A stretch of DNA of 64,000 nt from Polytrichum commune (GCA_950295325.1 OX485804.1:34906001-34970000); one strand, 5' to 3'. Shown: positions 1-25,400, counted from the stretch's first letter. A program made the numbers and translations. Notes: generated by a model from the sequence alone, not told the origin.

Positions 1-2
1 GG

Positions 3-1957
3 GCACTTAACTTGGAGCGTCGGTTAGAACACGATGATCATCCAGCTGCCCTACAATCGTCCGGTGGAGTCACCCCTCCTGTTTTCCTTCCTAATGGGAT
101 TTCAAATCCTTGGGGGCAACGAGAAACAAGCGCTAATGGTGAATACCTGAGTCATTTTATCAATCCTTTCTTCATTTTTGAATGAATAAGTATCCATGAA
201 TAGTACATTAGAATGGCTCAATGAATTCAGAATTCTTTAATCTTTAATTTTAAATTTTTTTAATATCCTATTGTGAAATGAATCAATGAGATTACTTGTG
301 TAGGAGTGACCTTGGGGAGGTGTCTCCAGAATGTGCAGGTATAGAGCGACGTTTATCGGGAGGGAAGGTGATTGGGGTGAAATTAGGAGACCTAACACGT
401 AGAGTTAGAATTGATGGACCATTTGAGTCTATCAAGGAATCAATTAAAACTGCTTTTGGGCTGCGCACAAAGCGGCCGTTTTGGTTAGAAGATGATGAAG
501 GAGTGGTACAAACATTGAGCCGTGACATGCCACCTGGCCATTACTCCCTCATTCTGGATCCAGGTACTCAATCATCTGCCCCCAGGAAGCATCTCTGTGA
601 AGCATTTGACTATGCATTATGAGGTGTTCAGATGAAACCTGCTGTGCAATACATATAGTGGGTGTGCTTTAAGAACGAATAAGGTTGGGACTTTGTATTC
701 GGGATGTAATGTTTTCACCAGATTCACCTCAATTTTTTAAATCTCAATTATCAGACATTGTTTCCCAGGCTGAACAATGTGATGTATGGAGCTACCACAT
801 GTAACAGTTACTGAATTGCTCACCAGATCAAGTGACAGCAATACATAGTGATCTGATCTCAGCATTATTAAATCGACAACCTTACCTTCTGTGTAATTTA
901 CTCTGGTCTTACAGTGCTGTCACATCATCTCATGCAGTCATTACTGCTCCCTCAGGAATTGTAGATGACCTTTAGTTTAGACAGCAGTTTGGTGCAGAAA
1001 TAACATGAAAGAGATTGTTGAATGATATCTTTCTCATATACCACTTCAGATGCTTTTAAGAACCTTAAAAGTTGGTGTGCCCAAATCATTCCCAGATGAC
1101 CTACTTTCATCTGTTTATAATTGTCAGAGGTCGTTTAATGTTGTCATTTATGAGCAATGAGACCCTTATATGTCCTATGTTCCCTCTATTTGTAGCTGTG
1201 TTATGGTGTGTATTGTGTATACGGTAATGCACTGGTCTGGGTGGCCTAGTAGCTCCCAAGGGCAGGAGGGCGGGAGCCTGTGGGTTTCTTACATGTGGAC
1301 TGCACTAGGGCAAGTGCATTACACTGCACAATGCACTCATACTGGTGCATTCCGTATGGGAGTATGCACCGGCACACCTTAGGGAATCTCAATTACACAT
1401 CAAATATTATTATCGACCTCAATGTCTCTACCGATTCACGATGGCCATTCTGATAATTGGGAAGGAGAAAGTTCATCTATTAATATGGGAGAGACTAGAT
1501 CTACCCCTTTAATAATATTATAGACCTTGTCTCCTCTCCTTCGTTTGTTCCTATCTTCTCACTTATTCTAAACTGTCTCTGGATTTGTCAGGATCTGACT
1601 TATATTCTTGTATAGCCACAGTTTAATGACTAGATGCTTTGAACGCATCAAGTGCAAGCCTATTAAATAGCTGACACTGAAGTAAGCGCAGTGCTGGTGG
1701 TTGTATCTGATGAGGTCAATGGGCCCAATTTGATTCATGCAGGAATCACAGTGAAGGTTTGTGTGTATGATGAGTCTGACCGCATAACATGCAGCACAGA
1801 GGACAAAATTATTTATACAGAGGAGGACTTTCGAGACTTCCTCACCCGACGAGGCTGGTCAGGGCTACGGGAGGTAGGAGGTTTCCGAGACATTGACTCC
1901 ATTGAAGAGTTACGGATAGGTGGGGTATATCAGCGTGGCAGCAATAGTGGTTCCTGA
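3..1957 (+). CDS. C-terminal part of a conserved plant protein, possibly a trihelix-type factor (5' end outside window)
   Basis: Three exons fit one reading frame: 3-138 (partial), 330-563 and 1743-1957, ending in TGA. The 563/1743 junction is phase 1 on both sides and joins LILDP to GITVKVCVYDESD. Acceptor 330 (after ctccag) keeps frame with the donor at 138; the nearer acceptor at 304 does not. The joined end holds two short modules: SIKESIKTAFGLRTKRPFW followed by DMPPGHYSLIL, then YTEEDFRDFLTRRGW followed by SIEELRIGGVYQ. From memory, a very similar end (LHLDEGLTIKVC, then EEDFRDFLSRRGW) is found in a group of plant trihelix (GT) DNA-binding proteins. The DNA-binding part would lie upstream of the window, so that assignment is inference. 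The exon structure is well supported; the function is tentative. Confidence 0.6.
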
Positions 1958-3109
1958 GGTAAGGAGTCTTCCTTTTTTGACATACAAAGGGGGTTATACT
2001 ATGCGCAATATTTTGTGCTGATCTTGATTCAATTGCTGGTCAAGAATGGGGAACCACAGTTGGTCCCTCTTTTGAATTGCACATTGTACACTAGTAGGAT
2101 AGGTAGTAACCTGAGGGTCTTCTTCATTGAAGAATAGAGGACAAATGGTGGCCGCGTGTAGCATCAGTGGTGCTTGGCTATTTTCGTCAAGTGATTTTGG
2201 ATGCTTAGTGTCTGATCCATGTGTATGACCAAGGCATTGGGTACAACGTTTTTGACACGACAATTTTACACAGAAACTTGGAAGATGACAGTTTTGGAGT
2301 CTGTCTCTCTCTTTGTGTGACATAGTTGCTAGAATGCACGTTCAAGGTCCAGGAGGTTTACCTCTTCTTTTCTTTTCTTTTGGGATCAAATTGATACATT
2401 ATGCCAACTTCGCTACAACATGCCTTTGCCTTGTTCACATCAATGTGGGACTGGTATCACCTTATTTGATACCACTTGGGTATGTATACATAATGGGGAT
2501 TTTCAAAAGTCTTGACATGTATTTGAGGATATTTTGTTTTTGATACCAGGTGGGTCTACATACCACCCAAGTACCTTCATAACTAGGTAATTTTGCCTAG
2601 TATCAACATGGTTTGAGGATGGTACATATTGACCCAAATAAGAACCTCGGAATACAAAGATTATGTCATCTTTTGATACTTTCCAAGTATCAACATCTGA
2701 CTTACTATTACAATTCTGATACTGGTTGGGTAGGTTCTTTGATACCATCATCGATGCTGTGTATTGACACTGATAGATTGTGTATGGTCCGGTCCAACAT
2801 GACATCAATATTTGCTCTGCGTGGTTGTATCTTCGGAGGAGAGATCCTGAGATGTGGTCTGTTTACATACATGCAAATCCTAACTTATATGTGCAAGCTC
2901 TACGCTCTGTGTCCTGAGATTGGAAGATTATTTCTGGCATGTTTTAGTGAGAGCTGGGAGCTGCGCTCACACCTTGTGGTTTCTCTTCCGACTTCCTCAA
3001 ATTAGGTCTCTATGATGCTAAACATTTACTTTATATTGAGTGGTGGCTGTCACTCCAGGCACAAAAATACGCAAGTGACAGTTCTACATACACTTGCTAA
3101 CAATCTGCC

Positions 3110-3370
3110 AGTCATGTGTCTCCTGGTAAGGTATGTGGCAGTATCCAGGGAGATTTTTGGGCATAATCAGTTGAGATCCCAGTGTTTCCAAGTTCAGCCA
3201 GTTGCATGTTGATATCTTTCGGTTTTTCTTCATACAATTGGGATGTATTCTATAGATTTCCTCTAGAATGGTCAGTAATTTTCCTGAAGTCTTGAGCTTC
3301 AACTGGTTATTTCTCAAACTCATCCGGTTCATCTGTAACTAGCAACCGGTTCTCCCTGTTCATTGGTATG
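3110..3370 (+). repeat. Dispersed repeat family F1, copy 1
   Basis: This copy shares an ordered series of short blocks with about 5215-5460: tttttgggcat, gagatcc, gtttccaagt, then CAACTGGTTATTTCTCAAACTCA and CATCTGTAACTAGCA-type blocks. The same blocks occur in reverse complement near 30050-30210, 34735-34920 and 49985-50150, each containing a variant of gatgaaccggttgag. Five diverged copies in both orientations indicate an old transposable element. I saw no coding capacity and no clear terminal repeats, so class is unknown. Confidence 0.6.
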
Positions 3371-4010
3371 TAGCCCGATTGTGGGCCAATCCAACTCTAG
3401 AGTCCAGACCACTTTGACTGTTGGGACAAATTGGGAATTGATTTCATCTGTTTGAACATTTGCAAATTGCGAAACTTGTCATTTCAAGGTTTGGACTTGG
3501 AGTTGAGGTGTAGAAGTTGTAGGAGGTCAAAGTGAAGATTCTCTTGTTTTTCAAGTGATTGCATTGGCCCCTCCCGGTTGTGTTGAGAATCGTACCTAGA
3601 ATTGTGTCTTCTATAGTTTGAGCACACAGTTTAATCTCATCATAACACAAAGCTTTTGGTGTCCATTCTTTTAACTACAAGCCTTCCCGTATATCTCTTA
3701 TGTAAAGGTGGGTGTATGATTAAGAAAAGTGACCACATAAGGCCCACATTAGAGTTAACAGTATAGTTTGGGGTTGAATGAGAGTCAAAATTCTTCAATG
3801 GTCGTTTGTTGTATTGTTTGTAACTGGAAAGTTTTGGAGGGCTTCTTTGTATTTTAGACGTTGGCATGTTTTGATCTTAATATAACTAAGAATCCTCTCC
3901 TTCTCTTGGCCACCATTGTGTACATGCATCTCTTTGCTCCTCTCACCACATACAATAAAACTCAAGCAAAGAACTCAAAAGTTTTGTTGGCCTAGAATAG
4001 AGAAAAACAA

Positions 4011-4350
4011 CACTAAATGTGATATTTAATGTCATATGGTATTTTTTTGGATGACACTTAAGAATAAGTGAACAAATACTGTCATGGATGATGGATGAGT
4101 TCATCCATTGGCCAAAACCCTACCTTCCTTTGTCAGCAACTTGTGATGAAATATTGTCATGGATGAAAAATTACTTGGTAAGTGATAGTGATTACAACAT
4201 TGTAAATCTATAACCCCCCCAAAAAAATTTACAAGGAGTGACACATAATGTTGGGTTAGCATTTAGTGTTGGGTGACACTGTACCGCGACATAAAATTAG
4301 TATTGAGCAAGACAACTAGAATTGGTGACACTAAACGATCATATTGAGTG
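4011..4350. mobile_element. CACTA-ended MITE, copy A
   Basis: The element begins CACTAAATGTGATATTTAATG and ends with the inverted form GATCATATTGAGTG. Subterminal blocks gtgacac, aacattgtaaatctata and atttagtgttggg are shared with copies at 28281-29456, 37765-38413 and 40295-41001. CACTA termini are characteristic of the CACTA (CMC) superfamily. At 340 bp with no open frame it is non-autonomous. I could not find a convincing 3-bp target-site duplication. Confidence 0.6.
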
Positions 4351-5214
4351 AACTTCCCTCCATACCTTTTTTTAGGTCATTTGACACCCTCACATAGGTT
4401 CATGAAGCCTTTGCAAGGTGGATGACAACATTGGGGACCCCTTACAATTGGGATTTTTCTTTTGTTTTCAAACATATTTAACCTTGTAACCAGGAGAAAG
4501 AGACCTATGTTTTGTATTGTGAGATTAAGTAGGGTTTTACAAGACCTCCTAACATAGTGACCACGAATCCTTGGTAGCCCCTTATAGCTCGGTATTCTTC
4601 TTTTTGGGAACATATTTGATCCTCGAATTTTAGGATCAGAAACCCTGAATTGGTCAAGTGAGAGTAACTTGGGATGAATCAACCCTAACCTATGGGACGT
4701 CGTAATGTGCCACCCTACTAACATGATTGCCACGAAGTATTAAGGGCCAAGAGCCGTGACCATGAAATTGTGAGAGCCCAAAAGAAAGTGTCCCAAGACG
4801 TTGTAGTGTGGTCACGGATCCTCAAGTGTAGTGTGAAGCCATATGTGACCGGGCCCTCAACCAAATGTTATTTTGATGAATTTCTATTCATGTGGATCCT
4901 CACACATGATAAAACAGAATAAATCAACGGTTGTGAACGTTTGGAGTGCCATGGTCTCCCGATTTTGTGATAGGCCTACCTCCAAGAAGTGGTTTTTGAA
5001 AATAGTCCAAGTGACCATGAAACATGATCCATTCAATGCCATGTAGGAATCCATGTAGACTTTACATCCATCTTGCATTCACATACTCCGTTGGTCCCTC
5101 AAGCGTAATGTGAAGCGAATTTGGACCATCTCCGCCTTTTCCACCAATGAGAGTGCTTGAAGTGGAATGGTCTCATGGGCCCGCAGTCTCGTGTGTGAAG
5201 TGGCCCTAAGCTGT

Positions 5215-5460
5215 GTACCAGGACCGGTGAACACGTATGGGGAGGATTTTGGGCATTTTCGGTCGAGATCCTACTGTTTCCAAGTCCAACCGGTGACATG
5301 TTGTGAAATTTTGAGTTTTCTTTATGAATTGGAGGTATATTCCCTGGATTCCTTCAAAATGACGGGGAATTTTCTGGAGGTCTTGAAACCTCAACTGGTT
5401 ATTTCTCAAACTCAATCAATTCATCTGTAACTAGCAGTCGGTTTGCTCCATTCATTGGTG
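5215..5460 (+). repeat. Dispersed repeat family F1, copy 2
   Basis: This copy is collinear with the copy at 3110-3370 over about 250 bp and has the same orientation. The best conserved stretch is CTCAACTGGTTATTTCTCAA near 5392, followed by TTCATCTGTAACTAGCA. The two copies lie about 2.1 kb apart with unrelated DNA between them, so they could be the ends of one larger decayed element or independent insertions. Confidence 0.55.
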
Positions 5461-6760
5461 TGATACGCCCATCACACCTACACAAATCCAACGCATAACG
5501 TAAAACCAAGAGTATGTATCTGTATTATACATTTGAAGCTCCAAAATGTCTGATTGTGGTACATAGTGTTGGTTTTGGGCATGCATACTTCACTGTGGTG
5601 GTCTTGCCTTGGCTAAAAGATAGGAAACGGTGTTCAAGATGATCATTTTCATGCATGCTAAGTACACCCTAAACTCCGTAATATCAACCTCCATAATGTC
5701 ACACACTCTTTAATATCCCGAAACCCTAGGGGATGGATGTTCATAGTTCAAATCTCACTCTTTATTATTGTCACATTTCTCTCCCTTATATTACGAAATT
5801 TGTGATTAATGCAAACCACCAAAGAAGTCAACCCACACCCTCGCATTGCGCCATGTGTCAACATGTGGAGTGTCACCTTCTTCTTCTTCTTATGCCACTT
5901 GTTGAATGTTGGTGCATGCGTCCGCCACATTGCCTAGGAAGGCCAAGTGGAGTGGACCACACTAGCGTAGGTGATGGGAGAATGAATTCAAATTCTCCTC
6001 ACATCATCTCCTTTGTGTTATTCCATAATGTCACATGCTACACTAAGTCTATAGTATCACGCATCCATGTTAACACTACAAAACTCCGTAATATCACGTG
6101 CACTTTGGTTGCCACATGTGTGATACTACGGAGTTTAGAGTGTACATGACTGGTGAGCAAAGAGTGGATGACGAGTTGCAATAGTAGTGAGACATCCAAT
6201 GCATGGCAAACACTTTATGGAGGATAACCGATTTGTTCATGGACATAAATTAGAGGTTAAGGATGAAATGTTCTTTGCGTAAATAGAATAGGACATGGGA
6301 GTTGTTAGAAGTGGTCTCCACTTGAATGTGCAGCTGGTTATGAAGACCAATTGCTCTAAGGTAGATGTGCCTAATTCGGTGTTTAATCTTAAATGAGCAC
6401 CTATATTTGAGTGTTGTATAAATGGGTGTGAATTGAAGAATGGACACCAAAGAAACATCACGTGCTGAAGAAGAAACTGAAATACATGCTCAAAGTTTTG
6501 TTAACCACTCTAGACGTAGTTGTCAACGTAATTGGGGGTGAGACCTACATGAGAATCTAATAACTCGAAGAATCTTCACGTTGACAATGCATAGGATATT
6601 CATAGTAGCTCCGAAAATGATGAGAGCAGCGGACACGATTTGGATTTGCTAATTCATCTCGCACTGATTGCCGTGTTTCATATACTGCGAGAAGTGGGTT
6701 TCCGAGAGAAAAGTCTCCATTTAAGATCTGCTTACCTTACGCCTTGTGCAGGCTTTGGTG

Positions 6761-7144
6761 CAACAAACCAAAGCCTGCACAATCAGCAGGTTTGAGAACT
6801 GATTCTTCGATTTGTTATATGGTACACTCAGATTGTTGGAAACTGATAGAACCACCTTGTGAAGGTGGGTGTGAAGGACTCCGCAGACAACCTAGCAATT
6901 ACTACGTTTTACATTATTATGCTGGTCAATTTCGACGCGCTTGCAGATGCAACATAGGTACTTTACTACTTCTTCCGTGAACTCTTAATTCTGTGGAGAC
7001 TAGTTAATGACCCTCCTCACACAGCCGTAGTAGTCCGAGGATTTTATTCGTGACTGTCTGCTGTGCTTCTACAGCTCTTGCCTGTGTGGGGGAGGAATCA
7101 GCGGAGAGTAATTAAGCATGCTTGTGCAGGCTTTGGATTTGTTG
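6761..7144. mobile_element. Small inverted-repeat element with a hairpin at its left edge
   Basis: The left end (6761-6782) and right end (7122-7144) are inverted copies with a one-base difference in length: CAACAAA, then CCAAAGCCTGCACAA. A third, oppositely oriented copy lies directly outside the left end, so 6744-6759 and 6767-6782 form a perfect 16-bp stem with a 7-nt loop. The interior of about 340 bp has no convincing gene. The superfamily is not evident and no target-site duplication was seen. Confidence 0.5.
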
Positions 7145-8371
7145 ATTGTCCTACCTATATCTTCAAGTGGCCTTGACCAATAATACAAAAGGGGTCAATA
7201 TGCTTACAAACTTTGGCCCTCCTCTTATTGCTGTACAGTGCGGATGCCCCGCTGATGGCGATGACGAGCAATGTTGTCCTTCCCATTCACTTTCTTGTGT
7301 CAGCATGGTCATCGATGTGGTCACAGAATTAGCTATTGACAATTTCGAGCTCAACCGAACCATCCATGCGCCTCCCGGCTTCGAGCAGGTGTGATTCTGA
7401 ACTGTAGCTTCATATCCGTCGCGAATCACAAAGAGGTCTGTGAAACAATAGCTGCCCTGCACAACGCCCCAGCAGGTCACTGTTAATCTCAGCCAATCAC
7501 AAAATTTTCTTTCAAGTTGTGGCAATTGCAGAGGAGAATTGGTGGCAAGGTGTCACGATTAAGTTCTGATACATACCTGCGGACACACGTCGCGAATGAC
7601 TCTTTACTGAAGCAGCGATGTGGATCTGGAGCAATATTGTACCGGAGTAATCTCATGGCATTCTGCAGCAGGTGATTGAGATCCACATCATGTCAATTAG
7701 CTCAGCTCGTGGGTCACAGAATGTATCTCCTGGTTTTTGAAGCCACTCCAACACGCTGGCTCTTGAAGTGAAGGGGAGGTAGTAGTGCCAGTTGATGCAC
7801 ATGCTCGAAATCTGCGGCCTGCGATTCGTGTCGACCGTGAAAGGGGGTCCTGTAAAAAACCCGCCCCTACAGGTTTCTGGGTGATTCATCCCAACATAGT
7901 AACATTAGAATTCCGGGTCTCTAACCTCAATTTCAATTTCAAGGTCATCTCAGCTTTGAAGTTTAAAGAAAAGAAACAATCCGAGCTATAAAGGGGTTCT
8001 CACCTTCACACCAACACGAATCCCAAGCAGCCATGGAATGATAGAATGAGTGATGATGTACATAGGTTACATATCAGCTATGTACCATGGAATAGGTGTG
8101 AGAAGCAGTTTCAAGTTGGAACCTGATGCAATGCTGATCGTAGTGAAACACCTCCCGACCATTCTCTACAAGTCTTCGAAAGCTCGATCTTGCTGGAGCC
8201 TTGTTCTTCGTACCGCTCCTTGGTTTGGGTCATGGTGTCTGCTCCTCTGTACGATGATGCTGATGCTAAGGCGACTCGTAGAAGTAGTGAATCTGCCTCG
8301 AGCAGGTACTGATGTCGACTGCTTCGTAGCTGCCAGTTGTAATTCTCACCCGACGGCTCGCTCCGTTTGTC

Positions 8372-20093
<11,722 letters not shown>

Positions 20094-22434
20094 GCCTCAT
20101 GAGTCTGCACTCCTCCTGGATTCTATAGTAGATCAATTTCCAACAACAACGGCAACAACAACAGAATCAACCTGCCGTCTAATCATCCAAGGAAGTTGAA
20201 TGATAACTTGCATTCGAGGCTCGTATTGGATCCACTGTATATATTTCCCAACTGACCTCTACCAAAGGTTCAGATGCACTTGGACATGATATCGCTATGA
20301 TAAGGCGTGATTTCGAATTCCAGAGTACATAAGTTTAGGTCGGGTTCAATTGGCCAAGGTGCATCAACCTCGCAGCGTCCACCAAAACGACGCTATATAT
20401 CTGGCCGTCTTTCAAATTCATCATCTCAATGTTGAGGATTGTCGAATACGTAATCTTGTGGATACTACTTAAATGTAGGAACCATAGAAAGTTGTTATGG
20501 TTACTGGTGAATGTCTCTCAGAACTCTCGCCATGATCTCTAACTTTCCATCCAAGATATTTCGGGAACAGTGGATCACCATCCTCTTGTGAAACCTGATG
20601 ACATCAATTAGGGATACCTTCGTCGAGGGCCTCTCGTCCCCCAACCAAGAAGGCAGCGCATCCCCGGACTGTCTAATCAACAACTACGGAAGCTTCACGT
20701 GCTCCTAACACACTCCCGTAATAGAGTGAATTCCGCGAACCCCGCGCATGGCTACAAGCGGTCAAACTCCTACACGAAAACGCCTACTACAGGTCGGTTG
20801 AGAGGAGACCTTAGGCACTCTCTGACGCCATTGGTCCTCATCGGTTCCCATTGGTCATTGAGAAATGACCACGACGTCCAAACAAATGCTCAAAGCGACA
20901 ATCTTCTCTCTTCTTAAGTAGTAAGAAGTTTCTATTATCTCTGACCGTCGCAACCCTGAATCACTGGATGCACTTCCAAACCCCAATTCGTCCATCACAT
21001 GCACGTGTCCAAACCTTGGCCCGCCCGTAGCGTACTCGAATCCCCATGGAAAAACCCCTGTCGCCCCTCAAAATGACCGCAAAGGCGAGAAGAACATTAT
21101 TGTATTTGGCGGGGAAAGAGCAGTGGAGAATCGCGGCCGTGGATCAGGGAAGGAGAGAACCGGAGAGCGGCATGGCAGGGTGCGGAGGCGCAGGCAGGTT
21201 TTCGGAGGGGGCTGTCCGGGGGCAGAGACAAAGGCCCCTAACCGTTAGACCAGACATACCACCTGGCACAGTCCCACGTGGCGTGATATTCCACCCTGGC
21301 GAGCACGTCGATCGTCGATCTGCAACTGCATCCGACGGCTGCTGAGATGAGCACGTGATTGATAGATTTTTGAAACAATTGCTAATGGAATTTCTTCTTA
21401 TTAAGGTAGACGTCTGTTATTCAGATACTTGTCTCTCTGCACCCACTTGTCATTCGATATGAAACGCTCAATTAGGGAGAGCGAGATAATTAGCAAACCC
21501 GAATCGTGCCCATCGCCAATGGCCTCACAATCTTCAGAACTCATATGAATATCTTATTTATTATCAAAGTGAAGATTCTCGTGCTCACTAAATGGTCATA
21601 TAAGACTCCCCCAATTACGTTGACTATGGAGCATAGAATGACTAGTATATGTTGAGTATGTAGTTCAATTCCATTTTAACACATTTTGTTTGGTATCCAT
21701 TCTTAGATCCACATTCAACCACAAACGCAAATATAACTGTCCACTTTATTGCTATATTGGGCTTTCCACATGTCTACCTTATGGTGTGTGGCCTTATTGT
21801 ACTGTGGGCACTTTCAATCCCAGAGACAAGAGTCCTACCATCATAATCACACAGCAGTAAATGGTCCACCCATCTTCAACCGATGCAAAATTATCAAATT
21901 GTAATGAAGCGCTATCTATATGATAAAAGAACTCCATACATCTACTAAAATTTTAAACCAAAGCAAAATGATCATCCTCAATAATACATCCATAAAGAAA
22001 CTTCAACAATGAAATATCTACAAGTTGCAGAGTTTTGAGGAAGCTTTATTGACAACATGAAACTCATACCCATATTGTTAAGAATTCAAGGAGGTCTTTT
22101 GATTGTCTTGTAGTTGGAGAAAAATGACAAAGCATGATGGAATTAGGTCGATCTTATGTGATAATTTAATTCTAGGGAGGGAGACAGATAATCCTCAGCA
22201 AAAATGACAGACAACCAGAAACTAATTTCCTCCACCTAATTACAGCTACTGTATGTAACAGATAGAATCACAAAATAAGTATTGAAAGGGAGCTCAAGAA
22301 TGCAAGGTACAATCCAAAAGCAATGGTCGGTTCGCAAACTGCAACCTAAATTACACGAGATAGTAAGTATTTACAACAATACTCTTGGTCATCATTGACC
22401 ACATACCTCCCCGTCCAAGAGTTTGTGGATATGA
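20094..22434. other. Intergenic: upstream of coiled-coil gene, downstream of hydrolase gene
   Basis: 20094-21050 should hold the promoter and 5' UTR of the minus-strand coiled-coil gene; I saw no clear TATA box. 21046-21345 is GC-rich with a 99-codon ATG frame lacking any recognisable feature. About 21480-21745 is a reverse-orientation copy of dispersed family F2. 21750-22434 is AT-rich and probably includes the hydrolase 3' UTR. Confidence 0.5.
21480..21745 (-). repeat. Dispersed repeat family F2, reverse copy
   Basis: It shares atcaaagtgaagattctcgtgctca, a CCCCC-containing break, a tagaatg block and ggtatccattctt, in that order, with about 36690-36960 and 45860-46090. The reverse-complement arrangement occurs near 45030-45370, 51250-51900 and 62950-63230. 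It is non-coding. Confidence 0.6.
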
Positions 22435-25400
22435 CTACGACACAAGGGATTGTCTGGAATCCTGGATTAAATTTCGGACTACACCATCTGCAAACCCTGG
22501 ATATGCATTCAGGAAATGGCCATAACCCGGAAGTTCATGGTATGTGACCCATGGTAAGCTGCGAGCAACATGGCGTTGTAAAGCAACAGGAACAAGGTAG
22601 TCCTCTGTTCCTTGATATATGTGCACAGGGATTTCAAAGGGATTCTCTAAAGACATGGGAGTAAATGGCCAGTTTGAAAACATCACCATTACATCCCTAT
22701 ATTTGGATTCGAAGTCACCTTGCTGTGTTGACTCTTTCCAATGCTGCACAAAGAACAAAAAGATTTTGAAATAAGCAGTCTTCATATGATATTCCAAAAA
22801 AAGACAAGCAAACGAACAAGCAAACAGACTACTAACTTGAATAAGACATCCCCATGAAATTAAAGCGCATCCATTGGATGAGCTGCACGAAAATCACCCT
22901 GCACCTTCTGAGGCTACATGTCTAAAATACAATATGAAGCACACATGTATTTATCAAGTACCTCAAGGGGAGCCGAAGTTGCCAATTTCTTTATTATCTC
23001 TTGGTCCTTTTGATTGAAGTTCTTAATTCCCCCTTTGCTATTGATACTTGATTTTGGGAACCAAGTCTGGGTCATATACCAGTTCAGCAGTGCTGGAAAG
23101 TAATGGGCAACCCTCAAAGTAATCTTGTCCCCTATTCTCTGGGTGTCCCATGCCTCTTTCACATCAGCTGAGGGGCATCCTGGCCACCAAAAGTTCACTG
23201 CAGGAGCAGCGAAAGCAATCCCTGCAAGTCTCTCTGGTTTGTATTTAATCAAACCCCAACCAGTATAGCCTCCTATTGAGGTTGCAATGACATAAAATTT
23301 GGGCCCCAAAGCTAGCCCATTTGCCAGGTCTTCAACATCCTCTAGATCTGATTTAATAGACCGCTTTGGATTTGGATCACTTTGTCCATATCCAGATCTG
23401 TCAAAAGACACAATGTAAAGACCAAGCTCCTCAACAACTTCCTGCAAGGCCAAACATTTGTCTCAGTCTATACAACACAAATCAAACTATTAGGCAAACA
23501 AGCAACTTTGAAATGATTCAACTTCATCAAGAAGTAGGTGGGCTGTGTTGCTGCAAACATTCTAGGCCCATCATCTTAAGATATTGCTACATAATCCATA
23601 TATGATTATTACTAACAAGCTAAGTGAAGGGGTAGAAGTTCTCAAGTTCCACATAAAAAGTATGATGCAGAAAGGATTACAATATTGAGCAGCCCTAATA
23701 TCTGCCTGAATCTTAGGCCTCCAATTTCCTACCTTTTGTACATTGCAGGAATGTATAGCATCCTTTTTGTTCTCATCAAGAATGATCTTTAAATGCTTTC
23801 TCAAGCAGATCAATCATCGGCTATGTCCAGTATCTGTTGCAATGCGACCTGCTAGTCCCAGTAGCAGGTCGAATCACAACAAATACCTAGTTGCTAACTG
23901 CATATACGACAAGACCACTAACCACAGAAAACAACAGCACCAAAGTAGTACACCCACCTTGGAGACAGGGAAAGTGAGATGTCGGGATCCACCCATTCCA
24001 TGAATGTGAATTATGTTGTGCTTTGCAGATTCTCGTTCACCAACTTCTTTGTAAGCTATGTGGCGACCATCCCGCGTTTCAATTCGAGGAGCAGTTACTT
24101 GAGGGCCACCAGGGCTGTTCAGAACCTTCACAGGAGGTGGAGTGATCACCTTATAAACCAATCCCCCGACCACAGCTCCCAAAATCAGGACAAATTTCCG
24201 TAGCAGGCCTGCACAATCCAGTACTCAACTGTCAGAGTTGAATACCAAGAGAATCGATCTATATCTCTCAGAAAAAAAATGCATCAACCCAGGGTACTAA
24301 GATCAATCCACTGCGTTCACAGGACGACCAAAGGGTTGTGAAATCATATTCTGCTCACTAAATACCGGAGAACATGCTAAGGATATGCACTAGTAACAGC
24401 TGTGAACTCCCTTAAAGACATTGGACTTTCATTGATTGCACCTGGCCTTTTCTATGAGCCCTATGGATAATCCACTACCTGCTTCCTGCTTTTCAATGCA
24501 GCTGCTCAAATTTAGATGTGAATTGGTTCTCAGCTTCGTGTACTAACTTCTGCTTACCTTCAAGACTGTCACTCCACAACATATGTCTCCAACGAAAGCC
24601 TTCATAAAAGGATGAAAGCTAAACATGGCGACCAAAAAACTTAAACCTGGCTTGAAAGAATGTTACTTCAGCTGAGGTCCATTAGGTATTGCTCCTCTAC
24701 TAAATTTCATCATATCATACAAAGTCTCAACTGATTGTAGACATAATAACATGAACTTGCGCACTGAATTACACTATTAGGACAATCGGAGGTGAATAAG
24801 CATAATCTTCCCTTGCAGTCCATACATCCTTTCTGCTGGGCAATTCGGCGAGTTCTGTGGAGACAAGACCTGCTTCCTGATTCTAGACGCGTTTCAATAC
24901 AGCAGCTCAAATTTAGAAGTGAATCCGTTCTCAGCTTCATGCCCTGCTTACCTTGAAGACTGTCACCCACAAATATGTTTCCACGAAAGCATGAAAGCTA
25001 AACATGGAGACTGAAAAAATAGAACATACTTCAGAAGCATATCACACAGGTTAACGACCCTAAGTAAGCCCGGTCTAGTTGAAGTACTTTAGGTAGTGCT
25101 CGTCTCCCGAGCCTTATCACTCCATACCATGTCTTCACAAATTGTAACATGACAAACAAGGCCTTGCACATTTGTCATCTACCTGGATTACACCCATTAG
25201 GACCATCGGAGGCGCAGAAGCGAAATCTTCTCTTGCAATCCTAGTTTCAATACGGCTGCTCAAATTTAAAAGTGAATCCGTTCTCAACGTCATGTCCTGG
25301 TTACCTTCAAGACTGTGACTCCACAAAATATGTCTCCATGAAAGACTGCAAGAATGCATGAGAGCTAACCATGGCGACTGAAAACTAAAAGTAGCTCGGA

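Larger units (their letters stand above)
1958..8371. other. Intergenic, repeat-rich decayed DNA
   Basis: I found no gene with a supported start, splice structure or recognisable domain in these 6.4 kb. The stretch contains two copies of dispersed family F1 (about 3110-3370 and 5215-5460), F2-related pieces (about 3640-3770 and 6480-6740), a CACTA-ended MITE (4011-4350) and an inverted-repeat element (6761-7144). Region 7160-7890 is richer in GC and has minus-strand open frames with several cysteines. These do not join by splice sites, and I could not match them to any family. Confidence 0.5.

Noticed and set aside
304-304. Acceptor at 304 for the second exon of the first gene
   Set aside because: It is out of phase with the donor at 138; the acceptor before 330 restores the frame.
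3084-6149. Several frames of 80-138 codons
   Set aside because: They fall on dispersed repeat copies F1 and F2 and are not conserved between the copies.
7163-7889. Cysteine-containing minus-strand open frames
   Set aside because: The frames overlap on different registers, no splice pair joins them in phase, and I recognise no family. At most a decayed gene.
21046-21345. 99-codon ATG frame upstream of the coiled-coil gene
   Set aside because: It lies in a GC-rich stretch where stops are rare. It has no domain, signal peptide or splice context and more likely reflects base composition of an upstream region.
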